DNA from: an uncultured Clostridia bacterium
Lineage (GTDB): Bacteria; Bacillota; Clostridia; Christensenellales; Borkfalkiaceae
Reading direction: 5' to 3'
Assembly (NCBI GenBank): GCA_947624965.1
Contig: CANQMN010000008.1
Span: 1-64,000, forward strand
Length of the DNA: 64,000 nucleotides
Shown: positions 1-6,745 of the stretch, in pieces
Position numbering within the stretch: the stretch's first letter is position 1
How the letters are laid out: each line of letters begins with the position of its first letter
Notes under the pieces: model-generated
Told to the model about the DNA's origin: nothing
Seen by the model: the letters and a program-made list of their open reading frames with translations, nothing else
The model's database searches: none
Program-made: the position numbers and the translations under genes

Positions 1-315
1 CATATATACCCCCAATAATTTATTGTTATTTGAATGAAAAACAAAGTAAGCGCTTGCCGAGACGCACGGCGACGACCGCAGAATGCGCGGAGGGCGGCGG
101 ACTTAAAACGCGGGAAAAGCGTGGTAAGCGGCGATGCCGAAGAAAAGGTTTGAAGATTTATAAAGCGTTTCAATCGGATGGGCCCGCGCAAAGGTTCCCC
201 GCCGCATGCCGAAAACGATCGGCAAGCGCGCCCCGCTCCGACCGACGGCGCAGATGCGCTTTTCGGTCGGAACGGAGTTTCCTTCATTTTACAACGCGGT
301 CCCGAGCATGTCTAC

Positions 316-355
316 CACACGTGTGTTACATTTATGTCGCACACGTGTAACATTT
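316..355. promoter_or_regulatory. Pair of ACACGTGT palindromes, operator-like
   Basis: Two copies of a site reading CACACGTGT followed by an ACATTT-type tail lie at 316-333 and 340-355, with their centres 24 bp apart. The core ACACGTGT (317-324 and 341-348) is a perfect palindrome. The spacing of a little over two helix turns suits two dimers on one face of DNA. The target gene and the regulator are unknown; the TTG-started XRE protein at 943-1491 is one candidate regulator. Confidence 0.35.
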
Positions 356-420
356 TTCGATTTTTTTCTCTACTTTTTGCGAAAAAACTCTACTCACGGT
401 AGAATTGAAATTTTAGGAAA

Positions 421-446
421 GATCCGCCGCGTTTACGCGGCGGATC
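421..446 (-). terminator. Hairpin after the secreted-protein gene
   Basis: A perfect 11-bp stem (GATCCGCCGCG with its complement) and a 4-base loop starts just beyond the stop of the minus-strand gene at 451-927. The T-run after the stem on the minus strand is short (CTTTCCT), so it is either a weak intrinsic terminator or an mRNA-stabilising 3' hairpin. Confidence 0.55.
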
Positions 447-450
447 CCAA

Positions 451-927
451 TCAATCGTTGATAAGATTTCCCGCTCCGTCGATATGGACGACGTCCGTGC
501 ACAATTCTTCCTGATCGCCGCCGTCGATGGTGTAAATGATTCTTGCGCACCAATAGCGGGACTCGCCTTTCGTGGGAGCATCGCACGAAATCGAATCGTA
601 CTTGGGCAATTTAGAGTGGCTGGCGGTTCCGTCGAGTCTCATGCCTCTGTAACTGGAAAGATAGGTCGCGGAGGAATAAAGATACAGTTTAATGGAAACA
701 GTTGAGTCGAAAATGGAATATTTATATGTTGCAGTTGCTTTTACTCGGCTGTTTTCCCCCACTATACTTACGGTTACTACTGTATATAACCCCGTCGGCT
801 CCACCATTTCCTCGGGCGTTTCTTCGCTTGCTTGCGCACGCGCAGGTAATGCCATAAGCAAACCGGAGCACGCAATAAACACAAATAACAACGCAAACAA
901 AATTACAGCAAATTTTTTCCTTGTCAT
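451..927 (-). CDS. Small secreted protein, function unknown
   Basis: A 158-residue protein with a clear export signal: basic MTRKK, a hydrophobic stretch to about residue 25, then an ALPARAQA-type signal peptidase I site. The rest is a small, mostly beta-predicted domain rich in Ser, Thr and Tyr, with three cysteines that could partly pair outside the cell. I do not recognise the family. I chose the ATG at 927 because AGAGGTG lies six bases upstream; the in-frame GTG at 936 is part of that ribosome-binding site. It lies 15 bp behind the membrane-anchored XRE regulator and probably shares its transcript, so it may be part of that regulator's response. Confidence 0.7.
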   Translation of the reverse strand: MTRKKFAVILFALLFVFIACSGLLMALPARAQASEETPEEMVEPTGLYTVVTVSIVGENSRVKATATYKYSIFDSTVSIKLYLYSSATYLSSYRGMRLDGTASHSKLPKYDSISCDAPTKGESRYWCARIIYTIDGGDQEELCTDVVHIDGAGNLIND

Positions 928-942
928 AGTTTTCACCTCTTA

Positions 943-1491
943 TTATTTTTCTTTGTTGATAAGGAGATAGTGAACCGTCATCAAGACGAAAATCCCTATC
1001 GAAATGAGCGTGGCAACCAAACTGATCCAAAACCATTCGGGCTCAATAAATAAATTGCTTGCAGCTTCATAAGATCTTTCAAAATCAAAAACTATTTCGC
1101 CGATCGTGATCGTAATCGCCGCGGCGACCATCGCGACTAGGGCGATGATAAACAGAATGACGCACTGCGCGATATTCAAACGGCGGCGGACCGCCGCGCC
1201 CGAAGCGGCCGCATCGGCGACGGCGATCTCGGACGTCTCCTCTTGGGAGATATTCTCCTCCGCACGATAGGTGCGCGGGATCTCCGTGCCGTTGGAGAAC
1301 AGCCAATCGACGCTGACATGAAAGGCGTTGCACAGCACATTGAGGCGACCGATATCGGGCACGACTTCGCCCGATTCCCATCTTCCTACCGTTTGACGGG
1401 AAACGCCGACCAACTCGCCGAATTTTTCCTGCGTGGCATTCCTTTCGGAGCGCAGTTCCCGTACTCTCAAAGAAAAATTTTCGTTGGACAA
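943..1491 (-). CDS. XRE-family regulator with C-terminal membrane segments
   Basis: A 182-residue protein. Residues 5-65 form a Cro/CI-type helix-turn-helix (LRSERNATQEKFGELVGVSR and the following WESGEVVPD, a canonical XRE signature). Residues about 65-105 are a linker, and two strongly hydrophobic stretches follow at about 108-130 and 153-175, so the DNA-binding domain appears tethered to the membrane. This architecture is common in Firmicutes, where such proteins often control neighbouring envelope genes. The start codon is TTG, since an in-frame stop lies a few codons upstream and no ATG is available; GGAAG precedes it. It is cotranscribed with the secreted protein downstream. The ligand is unknown. 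Confidence 0.8.
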   Translation of the reverse strand: MSNENFSLRVRELRSERNATQEKFGELVGVSRQTVGRWESGEVVPDIGRLNVLCNAFHVSVDWLFSNGTEIPRTYRAEENISQEETSEIAVADAAASGAAVRRRLNIAQCVILFIIALVAMVAAAITITIGEIVFDFERSYEAASNLFIEPEWFWISLVATLISIGIFVLMTVHYLLINKEK

Positions 1492-1606
1492 TGTGATTTT
1501 CTTCCGATGAATAATTTACGATCGCGCAAAACGCGGAACGAGCGGACGTTTGAAACGGCGGACCCACAAAGACGGGAAATACAATGTTTCCCAATTGAAC
1601 AACGGT

Positions 1607-1635
1607 ATTATAACATACCTTTCGGAAAATTTCAA
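1607..1635 (-). promoter_or_regulatory. Sigma-70-type promoter of the XRE/secreted-protein operon
   Basis: On the minus strand TTGAAA (1630-1635) and TATAAT (1607-1612) are separated by 17 bp. The predicted start, near 1600, leaves a leader of about 110 nt before the TTG start at 1491. Confidence 0.65.
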
Positions 1636-1666
1636 GCCCAAAATCTATAATAATCGACAAAATTTT

Positions 1667-1960
1667 TCAAAATTCGATGTGCTGAAAATCTTTTCGGGAG
1701 GAACGGCGGTAGAGGATGGCTTTTCTGCCGATGACGGCGACGACCTCCGCGCCGAGAAGTTCGGCGAGGTTTTCGGCGAGGTTGTCCCCCTCCTCGCCCG
1801 AAGCGGGAAGCAAGGTAACTTTTATGAGCTCGCGCGCCTCCAAAGCCTCCGAGAGGCTGTTGACGAGGTTTTCTCCGATGCCGTCTTTACCGACCTGCAT
1901 CACGGGCTTTATCGTGCTTGCGAGCGATCTCAAATGCGCCCGCTGTTTGCTTGTGAACAT
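1667..1960 (-). CDS. yhbY: YhbY-type RNA-binding protein (CRM domain)
   Basis: A 97-residue single-domain protein of the CRM/YhbY family, which binds rRNA and acts in large-subunit ribosome assembly. The start MFTSKQRAHLRSLA and the segment PVMQVGKDG carry the family's GxxG-like loop; the later VVAVIGRKAILYRRS strand also matches. I use the ATG at 1960 because GGAGATAT lies directly upstream; a longer frame reaching to 2023 has no ribosome-binding site. It follows obg by 78 bp on the same strand, the usual neighbourhood of this gene, consistent with a shared role in 50S maturation. Confidence 0.9.
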   Translation of the reverse strand: MFTSKQRAHLRSLASTIKPVMQVGKDGIGENLVNSLSEALEARELIKVTLLPASGEEGDNLAENLAELLGAEVVAVIGRKAILYRRSSRKDFQHIEF

Positions 1961-2038
1961 ATATATCTCCTTTTTTCGCCGCGGTCCGTGCGACCGCGGG
2001 ACTTTATTTTCACGGCGGAACAAGTCCCGCCATTTCCG

Positions 2039-3313
2039 TTACACGTACTCGAATTCCACATCCCCGACGATGACGGTATCGCCCGCGCGGCAACCCATCT
2101 CTTCGAGCGATTTGAACACGCCGCGCAGTTTGAGGACGCGCTGGAAATACGCCATGCTGTCCGGGTTATTCAAGACGACGTTGCGGCAAAGCATATCGAC
2201 GAGCCCGCCCACGATGACATACGCGCCGTTTTCGTCGCGGAAGATCTCGAACTGCGTGTTGTCCGTCTCCTCGAACAGAAATTCGTCCGCGGGAATGCGT
2301 TCGGCGGGCGGAAGGGTGCGAAGCAGTTCGGCGATCGCCTGCAAGAGTTCCTGCGCGCCCTCGCCGCGCACCGCGCGAAGCAAAAACACGGGATATTTCT
2401 TTGCATACTTCTTTTTGAAACGGGCGATGTTTTCCTCCGCACCGAACACGTCGCACTTGTTGAGCGCGACGAGCATGGGCAGAGCGGCAAGTTTTTCCGA
2501 ATAGGAGCCGAGCTCCCCGTTGATGATCTCGAAGTCGCGGAGGGGGTCTCTTCCCTCGACGCCCGAGATATCCACGACGTGCACGAGCATGCGCGTGCGC
2601 TCGATGTGGCGAAGAAAATCGTGCCCGAGCCCCGCGCCCTGCGCCGCGCCCTCGATGAGCCCGGGGATATCCGCGACGACGAAACTTTCGTCATAGAAAC
2701 GCGCCACGCCGAGGTTGGGAGAGAGCGTCGTAAAGTGATAGTCCGCGATCTTGGGACGCGCCGCCGAGATCTTGGAGAGCAACGTGCTCTTGCCCACGTT
2801 GGGAAACCCCACGAGCCCGACGTCCGCGATGACCTTCATTTCGAGCACGATGTCGCGGGCGCGCGTGAGCACGCCCTTTTGGGCGAAATCGGGCGCATGG
2901 CGGCGCGCCGTCGCGAAACGGACGTTTCCCTTGCCCCCTCTGCCGCCTTTGAGCACGCAGATCTCCTCGCCGTCCTCATAGACGTCGCAGAGGATCTTCC
3001 CGCTCTCCGCGTCGCGGACGAGCGTTCCGCAGGGGACCTTGATGCGAAGATCGGCGCCGCGCTTGCCCGAACATTGGTTGGTCCCGCCGCGTTCGCCGTT
3101 TCCCGCAAAATATTTGGAGACGAAGCGGAAGGAAAGCAGATCCCCCGTGTCCTTATCGCCCACGAAGTAAACGCTTCCGCCGTCGCCGCCGTCGCCGCCG
3201 TCCGGTCCGCAGGCGGGCTTGCCCTTGAACGCCTTGAAGGAGTTCATGCCGTCGCCGCCGTTTCCCGCTTTTATCGTGATCTTTACCCGATCGGTAAATC
3301 CGCCCGCTGCCAT
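2039..3313 (-). CDS. obg: GTPase Obg (ribosome assembly and stress)
   Basis: A 424-residue Obg/CgtA GTPase. The N-terminal glycine-rich Obg fold (about 1-160) shows GNGGDG and the PDGGDGGDGG loops; the G domain has the P-loop GFPNVGKS at about 169-176, a DIPGLIEGA switch II and the NKCD specificity motif. The C-terminal OCT domain (about 345-424) is present, as in Gram-positive Obg proteins. It acts in 50S assembly and (p)ppGpp-linked growth control. The start ATG at 3313 has no Shine-Dalgarno site; a promoter ends only six bases before it, so the mRNA is predicted to be leaderless. yhbY follows. Confidence 0.96.
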   Translation of the reverse strand: MAAGGFTDRVKITIKAGNGGDGMNSFKAFKGKPACGPDGGDGGDGGSVYFVGDKDTGDLLSFRFVSKYFAGNGERGGTNQCSGKRGADLRIKVPCGTLVRDAESGKILCDVYEDGEEICVLKGGRGGKGNVRFATARRHAPDFAQKGVLTRARDIVLEMKVIADVGLVGFPNVGKSTLLSKISAARPKIADYHFTTLSPNLGVARFYDESFVVADIPGLIEGAAQGAGLGHDFLRHIERTRMLVHVVDISGVEGRDPLRDFEIINGELGSYSEKLAALPMLVALNKCDVFGAEENIARFKKKYAKKYPVFLLRAVRGEGAQELLQAIAELLRTLPPAERIPADEFLFEETDNTQFEIFRDENGAYVIVGGLVDMLCRNVVLNNPDSMAYFQRVLKLRGVFKSLEEMGCRAGDTVIVGDVEFEYV

Positions 3314-3319
3314 ACGAAC

Positions 3320-3348
3320 AGTATAGCAAATTTGCGCGCGCTTTGCAA
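3320..3348 (-). promoter_or_regulatory. Promoter of obg, predicted leaderless mRNA
   Basis: Minus-strand TTGCAA (3343-3348), 17 bp, TATACT (3320-3325). Only six bases (3314-3319) separate the -10 from the obg ATG, so transcription should start at or next to the start codon. Confidence 0.65.
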
Positions 3349-3429
3349 ACGATTCCGCACCGAAAAATTTTTTGCAAAACGCGTTAAAACCGCGCCGAAC
3401 GCGGTACAATATATATGAGGTGATAAAAT

Positions 3430-4149
3430 ATGTATTCCTATCTCCTGTTTTTGCTCATTCTCGTGCCGTGCATCGCCTTTTCCGCATGGGCGAGCGCGCG
3501 CGTCAGCACGACGTTCGCCGCCTGCGACAAGATCGCGACGCGCTCCTGCATGACGGGATACGACGTCGCCGTGCGCCTGATGCGCAACCGCGGCGTAAAC
3601 GACATCGCCGTGAACCGCGTGAAGGGCTCCCTCACCGATCACTTCAACCCCGCGAAGAAATGCGTCAATCTCTCCGCGAGCACGTTCGGGAGCGCGTCCG
3701 TGGCGGCGGTCGCCGTCGCCGCGCACGAAGTGGGGCACGTTATGCAGAGCCGCAAGGGATACGTCCCCTATCGCATCCGCAATTTCCTCGTGCCCATCGC
3801 CAACATCGGTTCGCGGCTCGCGCTTCCCATCATTTTGCTCGGGATCTTGCTCGACGTCTTTTGGACCGCCGCGCCCGTCGCCGTCGGACAGTGGGCGGTA
3901 TACGTCGGGATCGGGCTGTACGGGCTCTCCACCCTGTTCATGCTCGTAACCCTTCCCGTGGAGTTCAACGCCTCCCGCCGCGCCGAAAAGATGCTCTTGG
4001 CGGACGGCGCGCTGGTAAAGGAGGAACTTCCCGCGGCGAGGAAGGTGCTCTCCGCCGCCGCGCTCACCTATGTCGCCGCACTGCTCGTCTCCCTCGTGTA
4101 CTTTTTGCGCGTGCTGTTTCTCTTTCTTCCCCTCGTCCGAAGAAAATAA
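3430..4149 (+). CDS. YugP-type membrane zinc metallopeptidase
   Basis: A 239-residue membrane protein of the neutral zinc metallopeptidase family typified by Bacillus YugP. The zinc site HEVGH sits at about residues 104-108 (AAHEVGHVMQ). Hydrophobic segments lie at the N-terminus, around 125-145, 155-180 and near the C-terminus. The family member has the expected length. Substrates of this family are largely unknown; an envelope role is inferred. GAGGTGATAAAAT precedes the ATG. It is transcribed away from obg, alone, and ends in a strong terminator. Confidence 0.85.
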   Translation: MYSYLLFLLILVPCIAFSAWASARVSTTFAACDKIATRSCMTGYDVAVRLMRNRGVNDIAVNRVKGSLTDHFNPAKKCVNLSASTFGSASVAAVAVAAHEVGHVMQSRKGYVPYRIRNFLVPIANIGSRLALPIILLGILLDVFWTAAPVAVGQWAVYVGIGLYGLSTLFMLVTLPVEFNASRRAEKMLLADGALVKEELPAARKVLSAAALTYVAALLVSLVYFLRVLFLFLPLVRRK

Positions 4150-4157
4150 AACGAATT

Positions 4158-4188
4158 GCCACCCGCTCGGCGGGTGGCTTTTTTATTT
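4158..4188 (+). terminator. Intrinsic terminator after the YugP-type gene
   Basis: An 8-bp GC stem (GCCACCCG with its complement CGGGTGGC, 4158-4178) is followed by TTTTTTATTTT. Confidence 0.85.
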
Positions 4189-4199
4189 TGACCGTGATA

Positions 4200-4680
4200 C
4201 CGACCGCAAAAACACAACTCCCCCCACCCTACCCCCTTGGGACGCAAAACTTACCCTCCCCCTCCCCCTCGCGTTGCGAGGGGGAGGGTAAGATGAGAAA
4301 TCGGGGAGAGTGCGGTAATCAGACTACCTCCCCCTTGAAAGGGGGAGGGTTGGGTGGGGGTTGACCGGAAATGCGCGGAGCGGGGAGAAGAAGCCACTCC
4401 CCCTCCCCTACCCCTCCCCCCTCGCGTTGCGAGGGGGAGGGTAACAAGAAGAACAGGGCGAAGAGGAAAAGACGAGCGGAAAGCGACAAAATACCGCTCC
4501 CCCCCCCACCCAACCCTCCCCCCTCGTGAACGAGGGGGGAGGTAAAATAACGGATACCCTGCCCTCTTGGAAAAACAAAGTCGTCCTATCTTGTTGAGAC
4601 GCAAATTTACCCTCCCCATTGTTAGGGGGAGGGCGCGGGAGGGGGTAGCCCCCCTCGCGTTGCGAGGGGGGGAGAAAGAA
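4200..4680. repeat. Cluster of G/C-run palindromic repeats
   Basis: Between the converging YugP-type gene and GT80-like gene lie at least five related inverted repeats built from CCCTCCCCCT, a short loop and AGGGGGAGGG: near 4249-4290, 4326-4368, 4400-4445, 4500-4545 and 4610-4675. Loops read CGCGTTGCG, TTGAAA, CGTGAACG or ATTGTT. Tails such as GTTGGGTGGGGGTTGA recur. Similar units occur at 20565-20605, 31125-31175, 31385-31430 and 51975-52160, always between genes. They resemble REP/MITE-type intergenic repeats. No open frame in this 640 bp stretch looks real. Confidence 0.85.
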
Positions 4681-4793
4681 TAGACGGGCGCGCTTGCCGT
4701 GGGAGCGGATGGGAGTAGAAAAAGGGGGCAAAGGATCGCCCCCTTTCATTTCGGAAATTTCCCGCCGCGCCTCTGTTTTTAGGCGGAGCGTTA

Positions 4794-6041
4794 TTATTCC
4801 GTCAATAATTTGCCCTGCGCATCCACGTCCGTGGCGCCTTGCGCCGCGAGCCAAGCCGAGAGCAACCCGTCGTAAACGTTCTTGCGCGCTGTATCGCTCT
4901 TCCCTTCGTAATAGGCGGCGAGCGCTTTCAGGATATATCCGTTGTTGTAGTACGCCGTCTCGGAGGCGCTCCCGTCCGCATTGTGATCGTGCAACGTGCC
5001 CGCGGTATACCGTTCGCCGACGTTGGTGTTCGCGGAGATATCCGTATCGTAGAGGCACAGGAGAAACTTGACGTCCACGTTCTCGTCGTATCCCTTATAG
5101 GTGGAAGAATCCAGCCCGCCGATCGAGATGTCCGCGCCGAGATAGGCGAGGTTCTCCGCCGCCGTGCCGTAGGGGACCATGCCGATATACTTGCCGACGG
5201 AATCGCTCGCGTGGAAATCGGAGACGAGGTTGTCCATGAGAAGGTCGTAGGTATACGCCTCCGCGCCGTCGCCCGCCACATAGTGGTTCGTCCACGTAGC
5301 GGAGTTCCCCAACACCTCGGAGGGGTGCCCCTTGACGATGATGTCGTAATCCTCCCCATACATCGCGTAAGTGAATTTCATTGTGAACATGTAGTCAATG
5401 TAGTAATTGAAGCACTGCACGCGCACGGCGGCTTTCTGCGCGTCCGTCGCGGGCGTGGGATAATTTTCCTCGTCCGCGAGCGCGTCGAGGAAGATCTGAT
5501 AGTCCGCCTCCGTCCCGAAGAGGAGCGGCGTCTTGTACTTTTCGTCCAAGGCGGCGTAAGTTGCGGGCACGTCCTCCGCGCTCGTCGCGCCGCCGATGCC
5601 GTATTTTGCATCCGAAGCGAGTGCGGGCGAACCCTTCACGCGCGAGCCGATAAAGACGAGCTTCTTCGTCGGCACCGCTGTTCCGTCGTCGAGCTGCGTC
5701 CGCGTCAGCGCGGAATAAGTCGCCTGATAGTACTGCCCGTACATGAGGGAGAGATACGCCGTTCTCTGCGCCGCGGTGAGCGCGTGCACGGAAGCCGAAA
5801 TGCTCTTCGAGCGGATCTCGGTCTCGTATTCCGTCTCCTCGTCGTGTCCCTCCGCGCCGATCGCGGAAAGCAGCTTGCTGTCGCCGAGCGGTTCGAGATA
5901 GGCGACGAGATTTTCCTTGTTCTGCACGCGCCAGACGACGTCTTCAAGCGCCGCTGCCGCGCAACCGTAATGAAATCCCTGCGAAAGCCCAGCGAGCGTG
6001 TTGTCCGTCTTGGCGAGGATCGCGTCCCTCTTTGCTCTCAT
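4794..6041 (-). CDS. GT80-like sialyltransferase, C-terminal part (after in-frame TAG)
   Basis: This frame is the direct continuation of the lipoprotein gene at 6060-6632; the two are in the same frame and separated only by TAG and six codons. Numbered from the ATG at 6041, KGHP is at 237-240 within DYDIIVKGHP, and GGLDSS at 308-313. These match the KGHP (catalytic His) and G-V/I-A-S-S motifs of GT80 sialyltransferases such as Pasteurella PmST1 and the Photobacterium enzymes; LTAAQRTAYLSL and LVFIGSR also match that family's central LTPEQQ and FIFTGT segments. The fit is by remembered motif order, not by alignment. The ATG at 6041 has no ribosome-binding site, so independent translation is unlikely. 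Either a broken gene or one needing read-through. Confidence 0.7.
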   Translation of the reverse strand: MRAKRDAILAKTDNTLAGLSQGFHYGCAAAALEDVVWRVQNKENLVAYLEPLGDSKLLSAIGAEGHDEETEYETEIRSKSISASVHALTAAQRTAYLSLMYGQYYQATYSALTRTQLDDGTAVPTKKLVFIGSRVKGSPALASDAKYGIGGATSAEDVPATYAALDEKYKTPLLFGTEADYQIFLDALADEENYPTPATDAQKAAVRVQCFNYYIDYMFTMKFTYAMYGEDYDIIVKGHPSEVLGNSATWTNHYVAGDGAEAYTYDLLMDNLVSDFHASDSVGKYIGMVPYGTAAENLAYLGADISIGGLDSSTYKGYDENVDVKFLLCLYDTDISANTNVGERYTAGTLHDHNADGSASETAYYNNGYILKALAAYYEGKSDTARKNVYDGLLSAWLAAQGATDVDAQGKLLTE

Positions 6042-6059
6042 ATCCGCGATGTTCGCGAG

Positions 6060-6632
6060 CTAGGCTTCGTACGGCTCGTCGTGCTGGGCGGAGACGCTCT
6101 TCCCGTCCACATAGGTCGTGCGGAAATTGGTATACGTGCTGACGCCGTCCTCGCAGAGAATGAGCTCATACTGTCCCTTTTTGAGCCCCGCGTTCGCCGC
6201 GAGTGCAAAGCCGAACATGGGGTCGGCGTCGCGCAGATAGATATGGAACACTTCCTCGCCCTTGTTGAGCTCCTCGATGCAGTCCACCATCGCCGTGAAC
6301 TGTTCCTCCTGAAAGCCCTCGCTCTTGTTGCTCGTAACGTCGAAGCCGACGTTGTGGAAGTTCAGCCCCTCCGTCGTCGCGATGCCGCTGTACGTATTGC
6401 CCCGCTCGATCATCGCATACGTCTCGTAGCCGTTCCCGACGCTGTCGAGCGCGGCGAGCACGGGCGGAATGGTCGCGAGCGTGAACACGATGTTATAGTG
6501 CGTCCCGTCGAACGTGTCGCCGGACGGGTCTTGCGGAGTCGGGTCCGCGGGCGTTTCCGCGCAGGCGGCGAACCCCGCCGCGCAGACCGCGGAGAGCGCG
6601 AGGCAGACGAATCCTTTCAAAAACTTCTTCAT
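6060..6632 (-). CDS. GT80-like lipoprotein, N-terminal part ending at in-frame TAG
   Basis: The 190-residue product begins with a lipoprotein signal (MKKFLKG, hydrophobic core, FAAC with the lipidated Cys at 24). Residues 46-65 (YNIVFTLATIPPVLAALDSV) resemble the first strand of GT80 sialyltransferases, and CEDG at 160-163 fits the conserved DDG whose Asp is the family's catalytic base. The product stops at TAG (6060-6062), in the middle of the expected enzyme, and the frame continues for over 400 codons. Start ATG 6632 has AGAGAGG upstream; a start at 6659 lacks one. Photobacterium GT80 enzymes are also lipoproteins. With read-through the whole would be 612 residues. No sialic-acid genes are nearby. 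Confidence 0.7.
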   Translation of the reverse strand: MKKFLKGFVCLALSAVCAAGFAACAETPADPTPQDPSGDTFDGTHYNIVFTLATIPPVLAALDSVGNGYETYAMIERGNTYSGIATTEGLNFHNVGFDVTSNKSEGFQEEQFTAMVDCIEELNKGEEVFHIYLRDADPMFGFALAANAGLKKGQYELILCEDGVSTYTNFRTTYVDGKSVSAQHDEPYEA

Positions 6633-6657
6633 AAAAGACCTCTCTTTCGTTTTCTCC

Positions 6658-6687
6658 ATTATAAATTTCCCGCGCCGCGTTTGTCAA
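6658..6687 (-). promoter_or_regulatory. Promoter of the GT80-like gene
   Basis: Minus-strand TTGACA (6682-6687) and TATAAT (6658-6663), both perfect consensus, with an 18-bp spacer. An intact strong promoter argues that the gene has not long been dead. Confidence 0.7.
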
Positions 6688-6700
6688 CCGATTTCTCACG

Positions 6701-6731
6701 AAAAAACGCCGTCTCGCATACGGACGGCGTT
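6701..6731 (-). terminator. Intrinsic terminator of icd
   Basis: A 9-bp stem (AACGCCGTC and its complement) with a 9-base loop is followed on the minus strand by TTTT, just downstream of the icd stop. Confidence 0.75.
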
Positions 6732-6745
6732 TTGCGCGGCAATTT

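Larger units (their letters stand above)
1..450. other. Intergenic region, 450 bp, no gene found
   Basis: I see no convincing gene here. The short open frames in this stretch have no Shine-Dalgarno site and give arginine-rich, low-complexity translations. It does hold two copies of an 8-bp palindrome (separate entry) and a long hairpin at the right end that belongs to the gene on the minus strand. A gene to the left of the window could be controlled from here. Confidence 0.6.

Noticed and set aside
1964-2004. Terminator between obg and yhbY
   Set aside because: A GC hairpin is present, but it is followed by A-residues and the yhbY ribosome-binding site instead of a T-run on the minus strand.
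1550-3418. 622-codon open frame on the plus strand opposite obg and yhbY
   Set aside because: It is antisense to clearly real genes, arises from the GC-rich codon pattern, and has no ribosome-binding site or family features.
4200-4790. Remnant insertion sequence between the YugP-type and GT80-like genes
   Set aside because: No transposase fragment or target duplication; only palindromic units repeated in other intergenic regions.
6000-6100. Genome-wide TAG recoding (for example pyrrolysine) as explanation of the split GT80-like gene
   Set aside because: trxA ends with TAG exactly at the family's C-terminus, so TAG is read as stop; no Pyl genes are seen.
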